A DNA stretch of 64,000 nucleotides from JBBQVS01 sp964657325 (GTDB lineage: Bacteria; Chloroflexota; Ktedonobacteria; Ktedonobacterales; Ktedonobacteraceae). The notes beneath the pieces are model-generated. The model ran no database searches. It was given only the letters and a program-made list of their open reading frames with translations, and had not been told where the DNA came from. Location: positions 8,529 through 72,528 of the forward strand of contig CAZZVE010000008.1 in assembly GCA_964657325.1 (NCBI GenBank), written 5' to 3'. Below are positions 9,101-16,074 of the stretch, one piece after another. Position numbers and translations under genes: made by a program. Numbering within the stretch: the stretch's first letter is position 1; every line of letters starts with the position of its first letter.

Positions 9101-9308
9101 AGCATTTCGTATTGGGCAAAAAAAGAACGTGCAAGTGCATAAATTTGTGTGTGTAGGCACATTGGAAGAACGGATCGACCAGATGATTGAGCAGAAAAAA
9201 GAGCTTGCCGAAAGTATCGTCGGTAATGGCGAAAATTGGTTGACCGAGATGTCAACCTCTCAACTCAAGGAACTGTTTGCATTGAGCCGTGAGGCAGTAG
9301 GAGAGTAG
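6192..9308 (+). CDS. SNF2/RapA-family DEAD-like helicase (SWIM-partnered type)
   Basis: This is a 1038-aa ATP-dependent DNA translocase. The N-terminal 550 residues form the SNF2-associated region seen in bacterial relatives. The motor follows: motif I DDMGMGKT near residue 590, DEAQ near 690, [15 protein letters not shown], and helicase-C motifs [20 protein letters not shown] and [21 protein letters not shown]. I chose the TTG at 6192 because family members begin close to an IVLHG/IVLHA motif that here follows it directly, and GAGG lies 11 bases upstream. The frame stays open to a TTG at 6147, which has no spacing from its purine stretch. The SWIM-domain gene starts 4 bases after the stop, so the two act as a pair. 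The physiological role (DNA repair, chromatin or defence) is not settled. Confidence 0.9.
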   Translation: [1038 protein letters not shown]

Positions 9309-9312
9309 CAGT

Positions 9313-10233
9313 ATGGGCAGACGATGGCGTGGAGGCTATGACGACTTTGAATGGGATTACTATTCAGAGAATAGGCCACGTAAAACTGAGGGTGGTATCA
9401 AGGCGAAAAGTGAGCGTGGTGCAATTGGCGAAACATGGTGGTCGAAGCGTTGGGTGCAAGCACTAGAGTCGCTTGGCATGGGAACACGACTCACGCGTGG
9501 ACGTTCCTATGCTCGTCAGGGGCAAGTGCTTTCAATTGAGATCGAGCCTGGACTGGTCAAGGCAAAAGTGCAAGGGTCGATGCAAAAGCCATATGACATT
9601 AAGATACGTTTGCACCCACTCTCGAAACGCGATTGGCAAGAGGTTACAACTGCGATGGCTTCCCAAGCTCTTTTTGCCGCGAAACTGCTTGCAGGTGAGA
9701 TGCCCAAGAATATCGAAGAAGCCTTTGATAGTGTCAATGTATCACTTTTTCCTGAACTAGAGGAAGACTTACAGACAAGTTGCTCTTGTCCTGACTGGGC
9801 GAATCCATGCAAACACATAGCCGCCGTTTACTATATCCTCGCCGAACGCTTCGACGAAGACCCCTTTTTGCTCTTCAAACTACGTGGACGCGACAAAGAC
9901 GCGATCATCGTCGCCTTACGAGAAAAGCGCGTCTCAACGCTCGACGCAAAAAGCCAGGATGATAAGGCTAGTACTGGCAGAAGTGAGAAGCGTGAAGACG
10001 CGCAGCAAGAAGAGGCGACAGTACGTCTTGAAGACATGATCCATACTTTCTGGCTTGCAGGAGATGCGTTAGATACGTTTGTCGTCACGCCAGGGTTGCC
10101 GGACGTTGATAATGCACTTCTCAAAAGGCTAGGTGATGCTCCATTTATGGTTGAAGGTAAAAACGTAACAATGGTGCTTGAGAAGGCGTATGATGCAGTG
10201 CGTTCCGCAGCCTTACGTAAGGTAGCAGAGTAG
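9313..10233 (+). CDS. SWIM zinc-finger protein, partner of the SNF2 helicase
   Basis: This is a 306-aa protein with a SWIM zinc-binding motif CxCx(6)CxH: Cys157, Cys159, Cys166 and His168 in SCSCPDWANPCKH. An N-terminal WWSKRW segment and the RGRSYARQG motif before it are typical of the bacterial SWIM proteins encoded next to SNF2 helicases. A charged, probably flexible stretch (residues 215-240) precedes a C-terminal helical part. SWIM domains bind DNA or protein, so I infer that it targets or regulates the helicase. ATG at 9313, four bases after the helicase stop, points to translational coupling. Confidence 0.88.
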   Translation: MGRRWRGGYDDFEWDYYSENRPRKTEGGIKAKSERGAIGETWWSKRWVQALESLGMGTRLTRGRSYARQGQVLSIEIEPGLVKAKVQGSMQKPYDIKIRLHPLSKRDWQEVTTAMASQALFAAKLLAGEMPKNIEEAFDSVNVSLFPELEEDLQTSCSCPDWANPCKHIAAVYYILAERFDEDPFLLFKLRGRDKDAIIVALREKRVSTLDAKSQDDKASTGRSEKREDAQQEEATVRLEDMIHTFWLAGDALDTFVVTPGLPDVDNALLKRLGDAPFMVEGKNVTMVLEKAYDAVRSAALRKVAE

Positions 10234-10262
10234 TGTTCTTAAAGTCAAGAAAGGGGATTATC

Positions 10263-10784
10263 ATGGTAAACATTCGTATCCTTACCGAGCAAGAGACAGT
10301 CCTCTTTCAAGCCCTTCGTTTACGTGCTCTGCAAGAGGCACCAAACTCATTTGGAGGTTCTTACGAAGAATTTAAGCGTGAGTCACTTTCCTCTATCGCA
10401 GAGCGAATACGTCACGACACAGATGTTCCAGAGCGATTTGTGTTAGGTGCTTTTAATCAAGAAGGTCAACTCGTTGGAAACGTCGGTCTTCTGCGTGAGC
10501 GCGGACGCAAGAAGCACCATAAGGCTTTGGTTTGGGGCATGTACGTTGCACCTGAAGTACGCGGTCAAGGCATTGGTAAACTGCTTATGCAAAACCTATT
10601 ACAAAAAAGTACAACTATTTCAGGTTTGGAACAAATTCATCTTGGTGTTGTCACTACGAATGTAGCCGCTCGTCATCTCTACTTAGCTCTAGGGTTTCGT
10701 GTCTATGGCACCGAACCTCACGCTTTGAAACTGGATGGACGTTATTTGGATGAAGAACTTATGGTATTTTCGTTATCGAGGTGA
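10263..10784 (+). CDS. GNAT-family N-acetyltransferase
   Basis: This is a 173-aa acetyl-CoA-dependent acetyltransferase. The acetyl-CoA pyrophosphate loop is VRGQGIGKLL (R/Q-x-x-G-x-G), preceded by the beta-4 strand ALVWGMYVAPE; the C-terminal VTTNVAARHLYLALGFRVYG is the usual GNAT ending. The ATG at 10263 is chosen because AAAGGGG lies eight or nine bases upstream; the frame is open from a GTG at 10233 that overlaps the SWIM gene stop. The closeness suggests co-transcription with the SNF2/SWIM pair, but a functional link is not evident. The acceptor is unknown. Confidence 0.85.
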   Translation: MVNIRILTEQETVLFQALRLRALQEAPNSFGGSYEEFKRESLSSIAERIRHDTDVPERFVLGAFNQEGQLVGNVGLLRERGRKKHHKALVWGMYVAPEVRGQGIGKLLMQNLLQKSTTISGLEQIHLGVVTTNVAARHLYLALGFRVYGTEPHALKLDGRYLDEELMVFSLSR

Positions 10785-10869
10785 GAAGCTAATGTGTCCT
10801 TAGTATAAAATGGCTTATGCACACTCTTGCTAATCAAAAATAGTACAATGAAAAGAATAGGAGGTAGCT

Positions 10870-11250
10870 ATGCAGATTGATAGTTTAGATCATCTTGTCC
10901 TTACTGTGCAAGACATCCAGACTACATGTGAGTTCTATGCCCATGTCTTAGGTATGCAAGTGATCACTTTTGCTGAGGGACGAAAGGCGCTTCAATTCGG
11001 GGATCAGAAAATGAACCTCCATCAGCAGGGGAAAGAATTCGATCCAAAGGCTCAACGTCCAACTCCTGGCTCCGCTGATCTCTGCTTTCTGACATCAACG
11101 CCGCTTGAAGATGTTCTCGCACATCTTCAATCATGCAATGTTTCTTTGCTTCTTGGTCCAGTGAAGCGAACTGGGGCCACGAAGTCTCTTATATCTCTCT
11201 ACTTTCGTGATCCTGATGGTAATTTGCTTGAGATATCCAATACTGTCTGA
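10870..11250 (+). CDS. VOC-family (glyoxalase/bleomycin-resistance fold) protein
   Basis: This is a 126-aa single-module vicinal-oxygen-chelate protein. It starts with LDHLVLTVQDIQTTCEFYAHVLGM and ends with SLYFRDPDGNLLEISN, the two halves of the betaalphabetabetabeta fold. Candidate metal ligands are His8 and the Glu in NLLEI. It resembles the small STM3117-like or fosfomycin-type relatives, but the substrate cannot be assigned. AGGAGG lies just before the ATG at 10870. A hairpin terminator follows at 11316. Confidence 0.85.
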   Translation: MQIDSLDHLVLTVQDIQTTCEFYAHVLGMQVITFAEGRKALQFGDQKMNLHQQGKEFDPKAQRPTPGSADLCFLTSTPLEDVLAHLQSCNVSLLLGPVKRTGATKSLISLYFRDPDGNLLEISNTV

Positions 11251-11315
11251 AGCAGCATATACTTCTTTGATTTGTATCCGCAAAATGTGAACTATTTCAC
11301 TGTATTTTTATGGAT

Positions 11316-11352
11316 TTCCCTTCATACTTATGAAGGGAACGTTTTTGTCTTT
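11316..11352 (+). terminator. Rho-independent terminator
   Basis: The arms TTCCCTTCATA (11316-11326) and TATGAAGGGAA (11329-11339) are perfect complements. They are followed by CGTTTTTGTCTTT. The hairpin ends the VOC-gene transcript. Confidence 0.7.
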
Positions 11353-11463
11353 CATACTATTCTTCGCTTTTCCCCTTCCTGAGCGAGACAAAACGTCTAC
11401 TTTGAGCATTGATACTAGTACGAGACCTACATCTAGCATGCTGCTGGATAACGATGGGATCAT

Positions 11464-12054
11464 ATGAACGCAGTGGAAGACGACTCTCAATTGACTCTTG
11501 AAGCCTCTCAGGGATCGATAGAGGCATTTGAGAAACTAGTAATGCACTATGAACCGCGCGTCAGGCGTATGCTCTATGGGTTGACGCAGGATGTGCAACT
11601 CACGCAAGACCTCTGCCAGGAGACATTTCTCGCGGCATATAAGGCGTTGCCTCGTATGGATGGGCACACCTTACATTTTGCCCCCTGGCTCTATCGGATC
11701 GCGCTCAATCAAGTTCGTAGCGAGTGGCGGCGGCGTAAGCATGTGACTGTACTTCCAATTTCGACACCACCAGGAGGTGGCGACGAAGACTTTGATGAGG
11801 CAAACCAAGACTTTATGGTGAGCGATGTACATTTTGAAGAAAGCATTGTAGAACGTGACCTTGTACAGCGTGTCCTTGCTCAACTTCCAACAGCCTCGGC
11901 GATGTGTCTTCTTTTAGATGCTGAAGGTTTCTCGTATAATGAGATTGCGGAAACAATGCAAGACACACTCTCTGCGGTACGAAGCAGATTGGCGCGTGCT
12001 CGCCAGTCGTTCCAACGTATTTATGCTGGACTCAATCAGGAAGGATGCAAATGA
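11464..12054 (+). CDS. ECF-type RNA polymerase sigma-70 factor
   Basis: This is a 196-aa alternative sigma factor. Region 2 spans residues 15-85 (AFEKLVMHYEPRVRRMLYG, DLCQETFLAAYKAL, WLYRIALNQVRSEWRRRK). Region 4 spans about 135-185 (VLAQLPTASAMCLLLDAEGFSYNEIAETMQDTLSAVRSRLARAR) with its helix-turn-helix. A variable acidic linker lies between them. The gene overlaps the next one by ATGA at 12051-12054, the classic arrangement of an ECF factor with its membrane anti-sigma partner. It presumably answers an envelope or nutrient signal. Confidence 0.9.
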   Translation: MNAVEDDSQLTLEASQGSIEAFEKLVMHYEPRVRRMLYGLTQDVQLTQDLCQETFLAAYKALPRMDGHTLHFAPWLYRIALNQVRSEWRRRKHVTVLPISTPPGGGDEDFDEANQDFMVSDVHFEESIVERDLVQRVLAQLPTASAMCLLLDAEGFSYNEIAETMQDTLSAVRSRLARARQSFQRIYAGLNQEGCK

Positions 12055-13472
12055 AGGACGATGTTCAGGACTCAAAGACAGGCGATGGTCTTCCTCAGCG
12101 TCAAGCCTTGCGTGCCATTCTTGATGAAGGTGAGCAGAAGGTTCCCTCGACCACCGCGACCATCATAGCGGCTATCCGGCGAGAGCAGCAAAAAACGCAA
12201 AAAGTAGCGGCTGATGCTGGTCATGATACACATAGCACTCCACCTCCTGTCTCATTTCCGCAGGTTCGAGAGATTGAGACGCCACGACCGAAGCGAACAA
12301 GACGGATGCTCTATAATGCGTTAGCCCTCACTGCTGTAGCTGCTGCACTAATAGCTTCTTTTGGCATTTTGAGCTTTATCTTGCCGCACCATTCAGGTAC
12401 TATGAGTAGTGGTGCCGCATCGAGTGGTAGTTCTCCTGAATTTATGATGACGAAATATCCCTCGTCCATTCCTGGTACAACTACCACGTGGTCTGCTGTA
12501 ATTATCACATATAAGATAAATGGCACGACAATCATCGCCAACTATGATCCTGTTGCTGCAAGGTTAACAGTATTAGTATCACTACAGAATACAGATACGA
12601 TAGTGGATGGTGTTTCACATGATGGACACAAGGTGCTTTATTCTGTCTATGATGGTTTCAAAACATCCTACTATATTTATCCGCAAGCCACAAAACAAGC
12701 TATATTTACGACGCTCGATAAGAGTCGTTCTGCTATTTGGAGCACTGATGATCGCTCACTCTTTATTAGTACCGCAAAAGGAATTCTGTCGGTAGATGTG
12801 CAAAGCCATACTACAAAACTACTTTTCCCAACACTCCCTTCGGTAGCGTTGCTGAACTACCGCGATGATGGCTATTTGTACTTTGTAAAAGGTGATACAG
12901 GACAGGCATATGCCACACAAGGCACTCTTAATCGCATCAATATCGCACAAGGAAATTCGCAACAAATTACACCTTGCACACGTGGCACTCATTTCTGGCT
13001 AAGTCCAGATGGAGCAATGGTGTATTACAACTGTCTTGATCAGAATGCGAACATCCTGTACACCGTGAGTAGTCACGGCACAAATCCTTCTATCTTTCGT
13101 TCCAATGGAGGGAACGTGATAGGGTATGCAGCAGACGGTTCGCCGTTAATATTGGGAAATGCAAATGGGAAATATCAAGTTATGCAACGAGATACGCAAT
13201 CAGCACAGGATACTATCTTGATACAAGATGTTGCCCCAGGCGCTGCAACTATAATGGCAGACGACGTGGCTGTTGCTCCATATGGACACACACTTTTGGC
13301 GAAGGGCATATATAGCAAGAGTGGTCAGGTAACACATGAGCAGTTCTGGTTTAGCAACTTGGACACGGGCACAAGTACGTCGCTAGCTCTTCCGCACACT
13401 GCTAGTACCCCACAGGCGATTGGCTGGGACAAATTACAAGTCCCAGCAGAGATGTTATCACCAGTACCATAA
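12051..13472 (+). CDS. Membrane-anchored putative anti-sigma factor with extracytoplasmic propeller-like domain
   Basis: This is a 473-aa protein translationally coupled to the ECF sigma gene. About 85 cytoplasmic residues (probable sigma-binding part, no zinc motif HxxxCxxC) precede one membrane span (ALALTAVAAALIASFGILSFIL). A Gly/Ser-rich linker and about 340 extracytoplasmic residues follow, with repeated beta-strand patterns such as YFRDDGYLYF, FWLSPDGAMVYYNC and VIGYAADGSPLIL. These are typical of TolB/WD40-like propellers. The ATG at 12051 is preferred to 12045 because GAAGG then has 6-base spacing. Anti-sigma function is inferred from position and topology. Confidence 0.65.
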   Translation: MKDDVQDSKTGDGLPQRQALRAILDEGEQKVPSTTATIIAAIRREQQKTQKVAADAGHDTHSTPPPVSFPQVREIETPRPKRTRRMLYNALALTAVAAALIASFGILSFILPHHSGTMSSGAASSGSSPEFMMTKYPSSIPGTTTTWSAVIITYKINGTTIIANYDPVAARLTVLVSLQNTDTIVDGVSHDGHKVLYSVYDGFKTSYYIYPQATKQAIFTTLDKSRSAIWSTDDRSLFISTAKGILSVDVQSHTTKLLFPTLPSVALLNYRDDGYLYFVKGDTGQAYATQGTLNRINIAQGNSQQITPCTRGTHFWLSPDGAMVYYNCLDQNANILYTVSSHGTNPSIFRSNGGNVIGYAADGSPLILGNANGKYQVMQRDTQSAQDTILIQDVAPGAATIMADDVAVAPYGHTLLAKGIYSKSGQVTHEQFWFSNLDTGTSTSLALPHTASTPQAIGWDKLQVPAEMLSPVP

Positions 13473-13496
13473 GCTGTAATTATTGAAGGTAGTGTT

Positions 13497-14276
13497 TTAC
13501 ACTACTATATACTCTTCAGGAACTCGTTGCTTCCATATTCTCACTTGAGAGATGCCGACTTCACGTAGTATATCTAGCGTTTGTGGGTGCGCCTGTGCAA
13601 CCTGTTTGGGGTTATGTGCGTCGGAGCCAACACTAATTGGCGTGTTGTGCAGTGCACACGCCTTTGCGAGGTGGCGGACCATATCAGGGTAGAAGAGTGT
13701 ATCAAACCCATTTATTTCTAGCGCAACATTCTTTTGTGTTGCAAGTGCTGCAAGTTGCTCATATTCGTCATCGAGGTGTGGTGGAAGGTACGGATTTCTA
13801 TAGCGCATACGGACGGGATGGCTAACCAGGCTAAAGAAGCCACTTTGTACTGCCTCGCGCAGGAGTTGTAGATAACGTCGCCATGTTGCCTCCCCTTGTT
13901 CACGTGTGAGTGTGTTATCGCGTTCAAAGAGTTTGCCATCAACCTGATGCACAGAGCCAATGAGAAAATCCCAGGAATAGCCCTGTAGAGATGCCTGAAT
14001 AGCCTCATTTTTCTCTGGGATAAAATCTACTTCCAAGCCGAGTCGCACATCAACGCTTGCGGGCCGCCCTGCTGCATGCACCATGTCTATATACTCCTGA
14101 AATGTGAGGATGGGTCCTTCTAGTTCCATATGTGTCAATGGTGCGCGTGCTTCATCCATCTGAAAGACGTGTTCAGACAGGCCGAGAACGCGTATGCCAT
14201 GTTCGTGTGCAGAGTGTGCCATGTGTAGGGCAGAACTGCGAACGACGTGACTGTGGAAATCTGTATCAAGCGGCAT
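13497..14276 (-). CDS. PHP-domain phosphatase, histidinol-phosphatase HisJ-like
   Basis: This is a 259-aa metal-dependent phosphoesterase. The metal ligands are visible: the DFHSHVV motif at residues 6-12, the Glu in LGLEVDFIP, GSVHQVDG, SHPVRMRY and GSDAHNPKQVAQA near the C-terminus. This order matches the HisK/HisJ family that dephosphorylates histidinol phosphate, but no other his gene is nearby and related PHP proteins act on other phosphates. The ATG at 14276 is chosen for its GGAGGG seven bases upstream; the frame is open to 14381. It converges with the propeller gene, with a short weak hairpin (13489-13505) between the stops. Confidence 0.8.
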   Translation of the reverse strand: MPLDTDFHSHVVRSSALHMAHSAHEHGIRVLGLSEHVFQMDEARAPLTHMELEGPILTFQEYIDMVHAAGRPASVDVRLGLEVDFIPEKNEAIQASLQGYSWDFLIGSVHQVDGKLFERDNTLTREQGEATWRRYLQLLREAVQSGFFSLVSHPVRMRYRNPYLPPHLDDEYEQLAALATQKNVALEINGFDTLFYPDMVRHLAKACALHNTPISVGSDAHNPKQVAQAHPQTLDILREVGISQVRIWKQRVPEEYIVV

Positions 14277-14575
14277 GAGGAACCCTCCGTGGTTAAAGAA
14301 GACGCGTAGTTTGTAGCAGTTGTCCAGCGCGAAAACGTTCGAGTGTAAATGGCGCAATTGGATAAGTAAAGCTTGTGCCATCTACAACCAGTTCAGTCAA
14401 AAGTTTCACCACCATTGGTGCGTGCATAAAACCCTGTATGGAGAAAGAATACCACATGATTCTTACGTGGATGGTGCTCAACAGGTTAAACGGATAAGAT
14501 ATAATGTAAGTCTCTGCTCATGAACTTTCGAGTAGGTATTCAACAGCGATTGTATTCCAGGGAGGGTAATGAGGT

Positions 14576-15898
14576 ATGTCAGTTTCCTCTTCCACTGAAC
14601 ACGTCGTCATCATTGGCGGAGGTGCAACGGGTGCGCTTATCGCTGTGCGACTTGCAGAACGTGGTTTCCGCGTGACCGTACTTGAGAAAGCCCTGGTGGG
14701 TAATGGTTCTTCCAGTCGTTCTGCGGCAGGTATTCGAGCGCAGTTCAGCACTGAGGAGACAGTAGTTGGAATGCAATATAGCGAGTGGTGGTATAGCCAC
14801 TTCCATGACCTCTTACACAGTCCAGCAGATGTCCGTCAGCAACCTGTGATACGACAGAACGGCTACCTGTTCCTCTACGAAGACCCCGATACAATTCCAG
14901 CATGGCTACCTCGCAGACAACATGAGGTAGCCCACAACTGGCAGCACGCACAAACAGCAGCGAGAATGCAGCAAAGCCTTGGTCTTCCTGTTGAAATGCT
15001 GACTCCACAGCATGTCGAGGAACGCTGGCCTTTTCTTAGCGCCAACCGCTTGACGGGAGCTACTTGGTGTCCTACTGATGGTTTTCTCATACCTCATATG
15101 ATCTATACCGAAGGGTTCCGACGGGCAAAAGAACTTGGCGTTCAGGTACAACAGGATACCGAGGTTGTTGGTGCTCTAGTAGGCACGGATCGCATACGTG
15201 CGTTGGTGACAAATAAGGGAACGATTGAGGCAGATTGGTTTGTCAACGCTACTAATGCTTGGGCATCTCGCATTAGTCCGCGAATTGGTGGTATGAGACT
15301 CGCTGTTGCTCCACTCAAGCGTTACCTTTATTTCCTGAAACCTTCGCAGCCCATTATAGACGCAACAGCGTGGCAGCAACTCCCTATGATTATCTACGGG
15401 GTAGGAAGCCATCGAGGGGCACACTCACGACCAGAACGTGATCTTTTGCTGCTTGCTTGGGGACACGAGACAGCTTCAGAGGTGCATTTCAGTGATGCTG
15501 ACCAAGACCGTATTGATCCCCCATTTCGCCATGATAACGGTATTGACAACTACGGATACGCTATACTTGGACAAGTGGAGGAATTCTCTCCACAGCTCGC
15601 TAACTCAGGAGGCTTAATAGCTACAACCTCTGGATTTTATGGAGCCACGCCTGACGCTAATCCACTGATCGGCCATGATACATATCGGCAGAACCTTATT
15701 CACGCAGTTGGATTTTCGGGGCACGGCCTGATGCACGCTCCTGTTACCGCGCTGTTAGTCGAAGCCATACTCGCAGGAGACGTTGTTCATGGTCATATGC
15801 CCATGCCAGTTCCATTCGATCACGCTACAATGGACATCAGTACGTTTGCTCCTGGACGTACTTTTGAAAGTTCACGCCGGGAGACGCTGGTTCTATAA
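14576..15898 (+). CDS. FAD-dependent amino-acid/sarcosine oxidoreductase (DAO family)
   Basis: This is a 440-aa flavoenzyme. It has an N-terminal dinucleotide-binding motif VVIIGGGATGALIAVRLAERG and the acidic strand end VTVLEK, then SSSRSAAGIRAQFS, which in sarcosine oxidase beta and proline dehydrogenase beta-like enzymes contacts FAD. The C-terminal GFSGHGLMHAPVTALLV is the second FAD segment. It probably oxidises an N-methyl or D-amino acid or a dicarboxylate-like amine; the exact substrate is unknown. The ATG at 14576 is preceded by GGAGGG and GAGG. It stands alone between a divergent PHP gene and the trehalose gene. Confidence 0.85.
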   Translation: MSVSSSTEHVVIIGGGATGALIAVRLAERGFRVTVLEKALVGNGSSSRSAAGIRAQFSTEETVVGMQYSEWWYSHFHDLLHSPADVRQQPVIRQNGYLFLYEDPDTIPAWLPRRQHEVAHNWQHAQTAARMQQSLGLPVEMLTPQHVEERWPFLSANRLTGATWCPTDGFLIPHMIYTEGFRRAKELGVQVQQDTEVVGALVGTDRIRALVTNKGTIEADWFVNATNAWASRISPRIGGMRLAVAPLKRYLYFLKPSQPIIDATAWQQLPMIIYGVGSHRGAHSRPERDLLLLAWGHETASEVHFSDADQDRIDPPFRHDNGIDNYGYAILGQVEEFSPQLANSGGLIATTSGFYGATPDANPLIGHDTYRQNLIHAVGFSGHGLMHAPVTALLVEAILAGDVVHGHMPMPVPFDHATMDISTFAPGRTFESSRRETLVL

Positions 15899-16074
15899 AC
15901 TACAACAGCTTTCATTTCTATACTGGATGAATATTTCTTTCATGTATTTGACTAAATGGAAGGAGATGTGGGAGATCGCGCCCTAGAAAGGGTGTTTGGT
16001 GTCGGCTCCTTCACTTTTTTGCTCTTACCCGTGACTCTCTACCATATTCCACCTACAAAGGCAGGTAAACAATT

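Noticed and set aside
13489..13505. GTAGTGT-TTT-ACACTAC as a firm terminator
   Set aside because: Seven base pairs with a three-base loop, A/T rich and without a T run; too weak to list as certain.
15978..15995. GCGCCCT-AGAA-AGGGTGT hairpin as terminator of the FAD oxidoreductase
   Set aside because: Needs two wobble pairs and its T run is some 15 bases away.
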